Source of the DNA: Anodontia alba | Lineage: Eukaryota; Mollusca; Bivalvia; Lucinida; Lucinidae | Reading direction: 5' to 3' | NCBI GenBank assembly: GCA_964016985.1 | Contig: OZ024824.1 | Coordinates: forward strand, 47,698,520 to 47,762,519 | Length of the DNA: 64,000 nt | In this document: piece by piece, positions 47,323 through 60,359 of the stretch | Position numbering within the stretch: position 1 is the first letter of the stretch | Layout of the letters: each line of letters begins with the position of its first letter | Program-made: the position numbers and the translations under genes | The notes under the pieces: generated by a model | What the model saw: only the letters and a program-made list of their open reading frames with translations | The model's database searches: none | Told to the model about the DNA's origin: nothing

Positions 47323-48600
47323 GATGTTTTTGACCATCTTAAAGAGACAAAAATGCAAATATACTGTTTACAAGATACACACTTCATAGAAGAAAATGAA
47401 GCAAATATAATTGATCAGTGGGGTAATAGTAATTGTAGTTTTAGTAATTATAAATCAAATACAAGAGGTGTTGCAATACTTTTCGGAAAAGAATTAGACT
47501 ACTAAATAAATAAGAAGTTAATAGACCAAAATGGAAATTACATAATTGTAGATATAACTGTCTCTAGCAGACGATTGACTTTAGTAAACTTATATGGACC
47601 AATCACAGATGAACCAAAGTTTTTTTTCTAAAACAGCTCGGACTATATTGAAGATATGGGAAACAATGATGTCATTATCTGCGGTGACTATAACTGTGTT
47701 CTAGGCCCTGACCTTGACTACTATAATTATAAATCAGTCAATATAATGTTAAAGCTCGTGACAAAGTACTAGAAATAATAAGCACAAAATATCTATTGGA
47801 CCCTTTTAGAGAACTAAACCCAGAACAAAAAAGTTTACGCGGAGGAAAGAAATCCCTGTAAATAAACTAGGTTAGATTTCTTTCGGACTTCTGAAAGCTT
47901 AATGCAATTTACTAAAACATCATTGATCGAAACAAGCTACAGATCTGATCATTCAATAATAACTCTAAAACTTAATCTAACAGATTTTACTCATGGCAAG
48001 TCATACTGGAAACAGAACAATTCCTTGCTTAGCGACTCAGAATATTTATCACGTATGAATAGAAAAACAGTACAGATTAAACAATAGTATGCATTGCCTG
48101 TCTATAACATGGAGGAAATAGACAGATTTCAAATGAAGAAATACAATTCACTATAAATGATTAGATACATTATTAATGGAACTTTGAGGAGAATCAAGAT
48201 CCTACGCAAGTTACATAAATAAACAAAAATCAGAGAGAGAAAGCTTTGATAAAAAATATTAATGACCTTGAAAAGAGTGTGGATGAAAAAATATTCAGCA
48301 GATAGAAATTCTAACAACTGAGCTTTATGACATTAGATATTATAAAATAAAAGGCTACATGATTCGATCTAAAGCAAAATATATAGACCAAGGGGAAAAA
48401 CCTAAAGAATATTTCTGTGGTTTAGAAAAACTTAATTTTGTTTCAAAAATAATAAGTTAAATTATAAAAGATGATGAAACAGTTATAACAGAACAATCAG
48501 AACTCTTGAAAGAAACAGAACTATTTTATAAAAAGCTATATGAGAATAAAGACGATACTTTGGAAAATATAAGCTTAGAAGAATATATATGAAAAATACA
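47176..48600 (+). pseudogene. L1/Tx1-like LINE, AP-endonuclease and linker part, broken
   Basis: KILSYNTQGLQSL opens the APE domain. After an expanded A tract it resumes with ADVFDHLKETKMQIYCLQDT (Asp where most relatives have the catalytic Glu of LQET). Then come VNLYGPITDEP, VIICGDYNCVL and, in another frame, SYRSDHSIITLKLNL with SYWKQNNSLL. Together these are the endonuclease signature of L1/Tx1 clade elements: Asn, Asp-Tyr-Asn and Ser-Asp-His sites. In live elements this enzyme nicks target DNA to prime reverse transcription. Stops and frameshifts (for example near 47505, 47630 and 47860) break it. Confidence 0.85.
47219..47319 (+). repeat. A-rich tract expanded inside the LINE endonuclease frame
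   Basis: 43 A residues, then about 20 bp of (AAAAAT/AAAT) and a second A run, inserted exactly between QSLQ and ADVF, where relatives have a short basic segment. It is not a poly(A) tail, since coding sequence continues on both sides. Confidence 0.8.
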
Positions 48601-50555
<1,955 letters not shown>

Positions 50556-50556
50556 A

Positions 50557-50641
50557 CATACATACATACATACATACATGGCACACATGCATACATACAT
50601 GCATGCATGTATACATGCATACATACATACATACATACATA
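50557..50641. repeat. Compound CATA microsatellite related to 44770-45022
   Basis: Contains the same 'catggcacacatgcatacat' phrase and CATGCATG block as the tail of the RTE-like LINE, and ends in CAACACACCTG like the tract at 45906. Confidence 0.8.
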
Positions 50642-50659
50642 CAACACACCTGTTCGCAG

Positions 50660-53600
50660 TATTTAAACAAGATCATAATTTTAGACATTTTATAATGAAC
50701 CTTCGGCGCGAAAATCACACACCGAAGCTGAAATAGCTAGGCTGTGTCGAGTAAAATATATGCATTATTGATAAAATAATTGTACTGAAAGATGAAAGAA
50801 AGTACACACACTTTAACTTGTGGCATATACGTTAACTTTTAGGCGATATATTATAAGTATTTTTGTAGAGATGATTTTGAAAACGATTTACAAATAAACT
50901 TACATTCTAGCATTGTTAAAGGGTCATCTACGCTGAGAAAGAAGAAAAAGAAGAAAAAGAAAAGAAAACAACAACAAAAAAAAAAAAAAAAAAAAAAAAC
51001 ACACAAAAAAAAAACACACTTCATAAATGAAGACTTAACACAACGACACAAAGTAGAAGATCTCTGTCGTTTCAGTGTAGACAACTGAAACGTGAAAACA
51101 AGATCCAGAAAACATGGGTTTATAATGGAAACGTCTTTATTATGGACAGAGAATGTACAAAAGTCAAAATCACTCACAGCTCTGAACTTGAAGTTTTTAA
51201 TGCACTGACTTTAACAAAGAAACCCCGCGGAAACCCCTCTGTAACTCGTACAACGTGAGGATAACATATTGCTAGCCGTGACAATAAATTTACCGAGTTT
51301 TTCACACAATGATAAAATTATCTTAAGCTACATTTATGTAGACTGAAGCCTTAATTCCAGAAGAAACTTTGATTACTATGATACCATTATCTTTTGACCA
51401 GGCATTCTGCGTTGGGGCAGTCGCGGATCGGCACAGCTTTGACGTTCTGACGTCGATACTGCGGTCAACCAGTGTTGCTTCAACGTTGAGTGCCAACGGG
51501 ACCAATGTCACGGTCGGATATAAATTACCGGACAGTGTTCACCACAGTGAAATATATAAACAAAAACTGGTTTGGTTTTAGAATGTTTACAACTAGACCT
51601 TACTTAACCTATTGTTCAGAGATGTATCACGTGTGTTCCATTGGTTGTTTTGAATCGGAGCGCCTGCAGTGAGACCTCGGCCTGTGCATTCTGACCAGAC
51701 GTTCTTTGGGTAACCCTTGGCCTATGCAGGGCACGTGCTGACAGCGAGGACTCTGATCAGACTGCGCGGGTGCGCAGGCTGATGTGGGTCTTGGCTGGTA
51801 GCATGTATCTTCTTATGGGTTTTGTCATACGCCGGGTCATTTATTTTTAAATTGCTACAGGTACCCAGTGCAAACGCCGGTTGCTAATGTTAATCTAGTC
51901 CTGATCAGTCCTATACTTTGCTGTTTGTGAGTTTGTATTTTGCATAGATATCAAACTATAAATTTATGCTCATGGAATATGAGATAACAGTATAAATGGA
52001 GCATCGTGAGAAACGCGTCTTATTCCATATACGAGCAATAAAGATGCAGATGATCCAGTGCATTTGCACAGTCTGATCGGCGCATCTGTGGTTCGCTGAT
52101 TGGATAGCATAATCACTAACTGCTGCTGTATAAACACAGCCAAGTCTGACGTTTTGTTGTAGTCTTATTGTCTTAATGAGAATGGAAAGGCGGTCATTTC
52201 TTGTTTTCTTTTATCTGGTGGTACAGTTCCGAAGATGGGTTTTCTCACGACGCGGCTCATACAATATGATATGCAATGGGTTTTATCGGATTTGCTTACT
52301 TTGTACTTGTATGACCTGTGTATGAGCTTAATTATCTTGTAGGTGGCCAATGAGGACACCAATGGGATTGTACATCACCTCAGACCAGTATAAGTCTGCA
52401 CTGATCACTGACCCTTGTAAGCTGGGACTTTTCTACCTATCTGCTTATAGGACATGTCGGCCGCGTCGGGTCAGCGTTGATGCAACTTCATGGCGTTGCA
52501 TCGGCGTTGATGCGGCGTCGTTTGGGTACCGGGTGCGCGGTAGAAATGTACTTATCTCGGGAGCCCTGCTTCATGTTTCGTCTTGATGAAGCAGTGTTAC
52601 CCGAACTACATTGTCTAAAAAGTATGCTGATTATCAGCCGAAGTGGACAATGCCTTCTGATGGCCTTTTTCTTGAAACAAGGTTATCATGTGGCATCTGT
52701 CCTTTTATTCAATGGGTTCATTTGCACATTCAACATATGATTTTGATTGAAAACCTATATTGTTATGGTTAAAGCATGCACCCTATTTACTCTAGCCAAG
52801 CATAGTAATCGACTGATTTTACTGTAACGGTTCAACAGCACACTCTTAGTTTGACAAGACACACTATCAGGATATATAAATTCTTGTAAAAAGTTTCAGA
52901 GTTTCGTGAATGTCCTTGTAGTGTATAGTTTTTGGCATTTTACTATTAAGACCATGTCAGGTGAAAACGGTATTTATTCGAAATTTTGACTAGTGAAGGA
53001 TCGGGCGAGTCTGCGCAGACTTACAAAAGTCTTCACTATTCGTTTAGACAAGTCTGATATCTGACCGCTATTATTCGCGGGTGATGATAATGTTCGTTTT
53101 CTCATGGCACGGACCATTTTTATTTAATATAGGTCTATATAATTGTAGGGCTACCTGTTGTGTGACTAACATACGAGAAGTAGTATCGAGAAATCCTTTT
53201 TAATAACCATAAAACTATTTTAAGTCTCTTTTATGTTAGTCGGAAAAATAGTTTTTGCACCTGACACACATGTAATAATAGGGTAATGATATTGGGCTGG
53301 CAAAAATCGTGCTGGTTTAATACACAAATGTATGGAGTTCTATCTTTGCCATCCCTAGTATTGCTATATTATTTTAGCAAGTGTCAAGTCATGCATATTG
53401 TATTCATGTTGACTTTTTCAGGCGGTTAAATGAAAATACGCCTTCTGAGAAGGCTTTTACATATTCAATAAAAAATAATCAGATTTTGATTGAACTCAAG
53501 AATATTTTTGTATACAGACATCTCATACATTATATTCCTTCAGGATCCAAGCCGGTATTATTTGGTACAAGTTTGTACAAGTTTAATTGGCAACGATGTA

Positions 53601-54810
53601 CTGCTTTCTTAAAATATGCAATGAGATTGCAACTTTCTGACGCAAGTCATATTGAATATGCAATGAAAACAATGCACATGTGAGCTACGGCATCTATGTA
53701 AATAACGTAATGCGTGATCACGTCACAAACTATTTTCATTTATGTCACTGAACAGAAACAATGAAAGAAAACTGAAGGCACCTTATTACTTTCTTCTGTT
53801 TCGTCAACGATAAAGTGAATATATGTAGAAGGTATTTTGATATTATCATAAGACTAACGCCGTAAGCAGTTTTATAACGTCATTACATATTTTGCCATAC
53901 GTAACATGCATACATAGCAACGTTAGCGAAACATTGACGTTGCCCATGACAACACAATGCTTCATATAGTAGCTACTGCCTACTTTAAAGGGAGAAAGTT
54001 CAGAAAAAGCATGTTGTATGATAAACAGAATCCCACACTTATGATCATTCCATATGAAATTTATGAATTTCGCAAAGGCTCTTTTCATGGATTTCATTGG
54101 AAATGACCCCTCATTTGAGATTCTCTTTCTATATATTAAGATAATAATAATATTAATCAGTGTAATTACTGTTTAGAAAAAAAAATGATATGTATTCATT
54201 GTCCTATCTTTCATTGTATATTCCATCATGATTTATTGTATATGGTACACTTTATTTCTTCTTTTGTCTTTGTAATTGTCCTTACATTCTCTTTATGTTT
54301 CATACTATCAACATTTCATTCTTGTCGTTCATATGTTGACACTTACCCTCCTCCTAGGAATCAATTTGATCTATTATGTCTCAAAAGGACTACACCAGAT
54401 TATACCAGACCGGTATTTGCATGGTTGTTTCAATGTACTTATTATTGTCCCATAGTATATTTCTTGCAATTGTTGATAGTATCACTTAATGTCTCTTCAT
54501 TTAAATATCTATCGGGCAAGAACAGGATAACCAGTGGGTTGGGACTTGACGATATGTCTTTGGCTTGGCCCGCCGTGGTTCAACTATTGGTTTTAACTTA
54601 CTCTGGCACACAGCAGAATCGCCATGAGTACTCGTCTTTGTTTATCATAGTGATTTATTTGATTTTTATGTTTTTGCTTTGATGCATTGACTGTGTTCGG
54701 AGCCTTTATTCGAACCGAATATGTATTTCTGTATTAAGAGTAGCATTGGGACCCAGGGTGAAGTTGGCTGGCCGTATAAGTGCTTTAAACTCCCCGGTGG
54801 TTTATTCTAC
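50660..54810. other. No gene supported over 4.1 kb
   Basis: Mostly unique AT-rich DNA. 50940-51020 is an A-rich tract. 51740-51800 and 52060-52100 carry the 'gatcagactgcgcgg'-type dispersed repeat. A plus-strand frame at 54185-54682 (165 codons) is strongly hydrophobic, with long Phe/Leu/Ile/Val stretches at residues 12-45 and near the end. It matches nothing I recognise and sits just upstream of the LINE, so I do not call it a gene. Confidence 0.35.
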
Positions 54811-55110
54811 TGACCGTTCTGGGGCGGTGGTCCCGGTGTTAGTCTTACACTTTGTTGCTTTGTGGTTTATTCTACGAGGCGATTTGTTTTAAGTCTTGCC
54901 TTGTATTATTTTGTTCTTGTATTTTCAGTCCTTTTAGCATCGCGATTACCTCGCTTGGGGAAGAGAGAGCTAATCTTGGTGCTTTTCGTGCGTTTGTACG
55001 ATTTGCGTTTGTTTGGTTTTGTTTGTTTCCTCTTCCTCTTCGTGTTTGGGATGGGCTGCGGCTTGTGATTGTGGCACTCCCTGGGCTTTTCTCTTACATA
55101 GTTTTTTACA
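54811..55110 (+). promoter_or_regulatory. 5' region of the CR1/L2-like LINE, stem-loop at its start
   Basis: Starts TGACCG-TTCTGGGG-CGGTGG (stem 54813-54828, extendable by G-U pairs). About 280 bp follow that are nearly the same as the short elements at 5135-5430 and 7233-7465 in reverse. The shared block ends at 'cttttctctta' (55092), where the LINE continues and the short elements end in a T run. In APE-type LINEs the 5' UTR carries the internal promoter, so this may be promoter DNA. That is an inference from position. Confidence 0.6.
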
Positions 55111-55823
55111 TTATCACCGTCGTTTCAGGGTTAAGAGACTCGGAAAATTTAACAACTTTGAGCTGCTTACTTTTCTTGCTACGCTTTTGTATCGTGCTGG
55201 CAACGTTGAAAAGAATCCGGAACCGCCCACCAATACTTCTAATGACACAAATCAGTCATTTTCGTTTCCGCGATTGCAGGGTAACTTGTCATTGATGCAT
55301 TATAATGTACAGAGCATTTTACATAAAACTGATATCCTAGAACCTGAATTAATAAATTTTGATATAATTTTTCTGACTGAAACATGGCTGAACGACTGTC
55401 TCAGATGATGATATTATGTTTGATCATTTTCAAGTACCGTTTAGACGAGACCGTGTAGGTGACGGCCATGGCGGTATATTAGTGTATGTAAAACACGACA
55501 TTCCTTGTAAGCGGAGGGTAGACTTAGAACTTCTCAATATTGAATGTGTCTGGGTCGAAATTAATATAAAGAAAAGAAAAATACTAATCGACACTTTTTA
55601 TAGGCCACCAAACGCATCACCCATTATACTTTCGGACATTGAGAACTCAATTGGTTTGGCTGTAGATACAAGAATAACAGACGTAATTGTAACTGGTGAT
55701 TTAAATCTAAATATGCTTAATTTGCCGACAAGAAACAAAACTGATATATGTCAACAATATAATCTGAACCAAACAATTTCAGAGCCAACACACTTCACTG
55801 AAAATTCTTCTTCTTGGTTATGA
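55110..55823 (+). pseudogene. CR1/L2-like LINE: 2A-like peptide and AP-endonuclease
   Basis: The frame through 55013-55408 reads LGKFNNFELLTFLATLLYRA then GNVEKNPEPP (55163-55228), the layout of 2A-like ribosome-skipping peptides known from N-termini of some APE-type LINEs in molluscs and other invertebrates. The consensus tail is D-x-E-x-N-P-G-P; here Asp is Asn and the key Gly is Glu. The APE domain follows: SLMHYNVQSI, DIIFLTETWL, then after a frameshift near 55400 GGILVYVK, DTFYRPPNASP, VIVTGDLNLNML and NQTISEPTHFT. The stop after SSSWL and later breaks make it a dead copy. Confidence 0.88.
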
Positions 55824-57262
55824 ATTTAATCCTGGTCAGTAATATGCGATCTACTGAATTATCAGGGGTAGGGGAACCCTTTTTACTACAAGATATGCAA
55901 TATCATTGTCCTGTTTTCGTCATTTAACGTTTAAGAAAAACAAAACTTGGTAAATACCACTGGAGAAATTTGGTTATATAACCGAGGTATATAACCGAGC
56001 AGACTTCAACTTACTCCGTCAAGTTTCAAGCTATGACTGGAATTCTGTAAAATCAAATGCTGTCAACTGTTATGCGCAATTTTTTTACGAATACAGTTTT
56101 AAACCTAGCTGAACAATGTATCCCTTATAAAACAGTCGAAATAAGGCCTCACGATTTACTTTGGATGAATGGTTCAATTAGGAAAAAGTTGAAGAAAAGA
56201 AAACGCCTGTATAAAAATATAAAAATATAAAAGAAACGCAATTGAATGATTTTTTTTGTTAGACAACCTGAACTAAATGATTCAGAAGCTGTACTACCAG
56301 CCGTTACAATTCCACAAGGTAAAACACTGACTCATATAATAATCACAGAAAAGGAAGTTAAATCAACGCTTTTGACCCTTAAATCAGGAAAATCTTTCGG
56401 ACCTGACAATATCAAAAATCAAATTCTCAAAGAGTTAGCAACTCCATTATCGAAAACCCTATGTAGTTTTTTTTAATATTTCTCTTGCAAAAGGTATCTT
56501 TCAGGACGTATGGAAACACGCCAATGTAACTCCATTATATAAAAAGGATGATCCCTCCCTAGTCTGTAATTATAGACCTATTTCTTTATTCAGCACAATA
56601 GGGAAGACTTTAGAAAAAAATATACACAAGCATATTTTTAATTTCTTTCAAAACAACAATATAATTACGTGTTTACAGCCTGGATTTGTTCCAGGAGACT
56701 AAACTGTAAACCAGCTAACACATGTTTATAATACATTCTGTAAAGCATGAGATGATGGATTTAGCGGTAAGAGCCGTTTTTTGTGACATAAGTAAAGCTT
56801 TCGACCGAATTTGGCATAAAGGTCTAATACGCAAATTAAAAAGGACTGGAATTAACAGGTTACTCCATGATTAGCTATCTAATTACTTGACAGATAGAAA
56901 GCAAAGGGTCGTTATTCCTGGGGGAGTATCAGACTGGGAGTTTGTTAAAATCTGGCGTCCCGCAAGGGTCAATTTTAGACCCGCTTTCATTCTTGTTGTA
57001 TATCAACAATATTGTTGAAAATATAAACTCGTGTGTCAGACTATTTGCTGACGACACAAGCCTTTATATTATTGTTGATAATCCAAATAACGCTGCGAAC
57101 ATACTCAACGCAGACTTAGGTATTATTCATAAATGGGTAGAAACTTGGTTGGTAAAATTTAATCCATCAAAATCCGAATCTTTTCTAGTTTCACGTAAAA
57201 TAAATAGATTGCATCATCCATCTCTTATTATGAACAATCAATATATTAACGATTTTCCGTGA
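55824..57262 (+). pseudogene. CR1/L2-like LINE reverse transcriptase, 3'-truncated
   Basis: Fragments in several frames give LKSGKSFGPDNIKNQILKEL (56246-56476), NVTPLYKKDDPSLVCNYRPI and SLFSTIGKTLEK. Next is a heavily mutated AFDRIWH region near 56800. Then 56942-57262 has LKSGVPQGSILDPLSFLLYI and VRLFADDTSLYI with the FADD catalytic pair, and WVETWLVKFNPSKSE. The RT thumb, C-terminus and 3' tail are missing: sequence switches at about 57262 to an opposite-strand retroelement. This junction implies a later insertion or deletion. Family placement rests on the 2A peptide plus APE and RT style. Confidence 0.88.
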
Positions 57263-57900
57263 AATCTCTTTCATAACTAAAAAGAAACAAATCTACAACA
57301 AGAGGAGCACAATTACTTCCCATCGGAATACCAATAGTTTGCCTATAAAGTATAGTTCCAAGTCTAATAAAATGTTATCCAAAAGATAAACAAGGGCATC
57401 ACAGACGTTTTGACAAGACCATAAATTGTAATTCTTGTATATATCAGAAGTGAAAAAAGCATATTCTTTGTTGCAAGCCAAATATTGGGTATTCTCCCGA
57501 ATAAATGTTCGGTTAATTAAATCAATAAGTTTATCTTTTATAAGATGATGAGGTATAATAGTATATAGTGTAGAAAAATCATATGTAAACAATTAAGAAG
57601 CCTTAAAGTTTTTAGATTTGAATTTATTGAGAACTTCATTGGAATTTTTAATTGACCAAAATTAGTTAATTCCGTCCCTTTCGTAAACAGTATCATAGTA
57701 TCTAATCCAATGTTTTTTGACAGCAGTAAGGCATGAAGTTAGCAGTTTGGACAAAATAGTAGTCGTAAATGAACTAAAAATTGCAATGAAACGTGCTTTA
57801 TAAGGTCTTTTTATGAAGTTTCGGTAACCAGTATACCGTAGGAAGTTTGTCTTGGGTTTCTTTAAAAGAACAGATAGCAAGCAGAGGTAACAAATTTTCC
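57262..57900 (-). pseudogene. Penelope-like reverse transcriptase fragment
   Basis: The minus strand reads ETQDKLPTVYWLPKLHK near 57850-57880, the LPKxHK motif typical of Penelope-like RTs. It continues in another frame with RPYKARFIA, LLTSCLTAVKKHWIRYYDTV and YERDGIN, then (57293-57592) FTYDFSTLYTIIPHHLIKDK, NYNLWSCQNVCDALVYLLDN, and ends near DLFLFSYERDF. The fragment stops before the catalytic YxDD box and lacks any GIY-YIG endonuclease. A stop replaces Tyr in the N-FWSIKNSNE segment at about 57660, and there are two frameshifts. It directly abuts the CR1-like LINE. Confidence 0.75.
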
Positions 57901-58050
57901 CAAAAAGGTGGCAACTCTATTACCCAAACTTACTGACTTTATCTATAACTAACGTAATAGAAAAAATGTAAGTGAAACACACCAAAAAAAAACATTCAGC
58001 AAAACGTACCACAATGAAAGTACAGCCTCGGAACGGTCATTAATAAACTA
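57901..58050 (-). repeat. Upstream piece of the Penelope-like fragment with stem-loop motif
   Basis: Minus strand: ATGACCGTTCCGAGGCTGTA (58041-58022) resembles the stem-loop heads of the short elements. It is followed by T-rich sequence leading into the RT fragment. Whether the stem-loop belongs to the Penelope-like element or to another insertion is unclear. Confidence 0.4.
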
Positions 58051-58098
58051 CTGGGGGTGGGGGAGGGGGGGGGGAGGGGTGGGGTGGCGGGGGCGGGA
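58051..58098 (+). other. G-rich tract able to form G-quadruplexes
   Basis: About 48 bp with runs of 4-10 G ('ggggaggggtggggtggcgg'). Confidence 0.7.
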
Positions 58099-58668
58099 AG
58101 CTAGTTTTACGGGATCCCAACCTTTGCCTTCAGCTTCCATAGTGGTAAAAACATATCCTTGTTCTGTCCTCGTAGAGTTCTTCAACTCAGCTATGAATTA
58201 AATATTACTTTTTTCTATTTTGAGATTAGACTGCCGATATTTTTGTTTCTGATTTCGTAGCAAGACTGTACGCTATTATTTTTGTACAGTTTTACTGAGA
58301 TTACTATTGCGCAAATATGTCATCTTGGAGAAATACGATCATATCATCCAGTCTCTGCGTTACAACTCATGGACCACTCAATGCTACACAGCACAAGACA
58401 ATGACCCTTATGCCATATGCAAATAGCGAAAGCCGAAGGAGCCTGCACATTCACCGAGTGATAGGGCCTTCACTGTTTATTGACATATCTAACCGTAGCC
58501 ACTGATTCTGTGATCGGGCAACGACGGTTCTGATCAGATGGCGCGAATGCACAGACTAATCTGGGCTTTCATAGTCATTGCGTTGAACCTTAAGTCAATG
58601 ATTTATTCCACTCGGTCACAAAAAAAACAACAACAACAAAACAAACAACAACAACAAAGACAAATAAA

Positions 58669-58708
<40 letters not shown>

Positions 58709-59284
58709 GAAACAGATAAAATAACAAGATGTGTCAATAAGCATGGCTTATTAGATACCCCCTGTAATAAGCAGAAACCAAAACGTGACGGTACAAACAC
58801 AGTTTGCGGGGGTATAATAAAAGAAAGTATCTATGGTAATTTCATAGAGCTGAGCAAAGCAAAGCTTAGACATTTGCGCAGAAAGCTGACAGTCACACTG
58901 ACTGTATCTCAACTTTAAAGTTTGCAATGTAAATTTATTCAAGGGTTTTCGAGATTTTGAATAATTTAAATGAAAACGAAAGAAAACTGAACCATTACAC
59001 TGAAAACCTTAAGGCAAATTCCAACATACATATATTTGCAATATGTGTATTATGTCTGTAGCATCAAATTTTCATTTCTAAGTTCAATGTTTTATATTCT
59101 TTTGAGACATTAGGATCTGGTTGTTAATTATAATAGATATTTATTCATGTGTTGTGTGCATTCTTCATCCAAAGAACAAGACAGTCACAGCCACTCAGTA
59201 TCACCTTTAAATCCTTCGAAAAGCTTTGTGACTAATTAACGCATCTAAGAAAATACATTATAGTAAAAATAAATCGCTACCTGT
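58099..59284. other. No gene; (AAC)n and (AAT)n simple repeats
   Basis: 58619-58665 is AAC-rich and 58667-58708 is (AAT)n. A CTGATCAG-type repeat relic lies at 58520-58570. The 126-codon frame across the simple repeats is an artefact. Confidence 0.5.
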
Positions 59285-60357
59285 TGATGTTTCAGAAGAA
59301 TGTGAGAAAACACCTATTGGCCATAATAAAGTGCTGTCGACGTTTTAACAGAATATGAGAAAAATACCTGTTGGTAATAATAAAGCGCTACCTGTTGATG
59401 TGTCAGTAGAATGTGAGAAAACATCTGTTGGTAATAATAAAGCGCTTTCCGTTGATGTTTCAGTAGAATGTGAGAAAATTCATGTTGGTAATGATAAAGC
59501 GCTATCTGTTGATGCTTCAGTAGAATGTGAGAAAATACATGTTGGTAATGATAAAGCGTTGTCTATTGATGTTTGAGTAGGATGTGAGAAAATACATGTT
59601 GGTAACGATAAAGCGCTATCTGTTGATGTTTCAGTAGAATGTGAGAAAATACATGTTGGTAATGATAAAGCGCTATCTGTTGATGTTTCAGTAGAATGTA
59701 AGAAAATACATATTGGTAATGATAAAGCGCTATCTGTTGATGTTTCAGTAGAATGTGAGAAAATACATGTTGGTAATGATAAAGCGCTATCTGTTGATGT
59801 TTCAGTAGAATGTAAGAAACTACATGTTGGTAATGATAAAGCGTTATCTGTTGATGTTTCAGTAGGATGTGAGAAAATACATGTTGGTAATGATAAAGCG
59901 CTATCTGTTGACGTTTTAGTATAATGTGAGAAAATAATGATAAAGCGCTATCTGTTGATGTTTCAGTAGAGTGTGAGACAACACCTGTTAGTTATAATAA
60001 AGCGCTATCTGTTGACGTTTTAGTAGAAAATGAGAAAATATCTGTTTGTAAAGAAAAATGCTACCTGTTGACATTTCTGTAGAATGTGAGAAAACACCTG
60101 TTGGTAATAATAAAGCTCTATCTGTTGATGTATCAGTAGAATGTAAGAAAATACATGTTGGTAATGATAAAGCGTTATCTGTTGATGATTCAGTAGAATG
60201 TGAGAAACTACATGTTGGTAACGATAAAGCGCTATATGTTGATTTTCAGTAGAATGTGATAAAATACATGTTGGTATTGATAAAGCGTTATCTGTTGATG
60301 ATTCAGTAGAATGTGAGAAAATACCTGTTTGTAATAATAAAGTTCTATCAGTTGATG
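59285..60357 (+). repeat. 57-bp satellite, left part (~19 units)
   Basis: The unit contains AATGATAAAGCGCTATCTGT, then TGATGTTTCAGTAGAATGTG and AGAAAATACATGTTGGT. In frame it would read NDKALSVDVSVECEKIHVG (19 residues). Units at the outer edge differ (AATAATAAAGCGCTACC, CACCTGTTGG), while inner ones are more uniform. Single-base indels and in-frame stops (for example at 59574) occur. The array is cut at a TA by the mariner element at 60360. Confidence 0.92.
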
Positions 60358-60359
60358 TA

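Noticed and set aside
51323..51581. Overlapping short frames on both strands near 51.4 kb as an exon
   Set aside because: No domain, no consistent splice sites, and no reason to prefer one strand.
54185..54682. 165-codon hydrophobic frame as a membrane protein gene
   Set aside because: T-rich DNA readily gives hydrophobic frames. I recognise no family and see no splice or start support.
54811..55110. Self-cleaving ribozyme (HDV-like or hammerhead) at the LINE 5' end
   Set aside because: I looked for the HDV double-pseudoknot pattern and the hammerhead CTGATGA/GAAA core and saw neither. The stem-loop alone is not enough.
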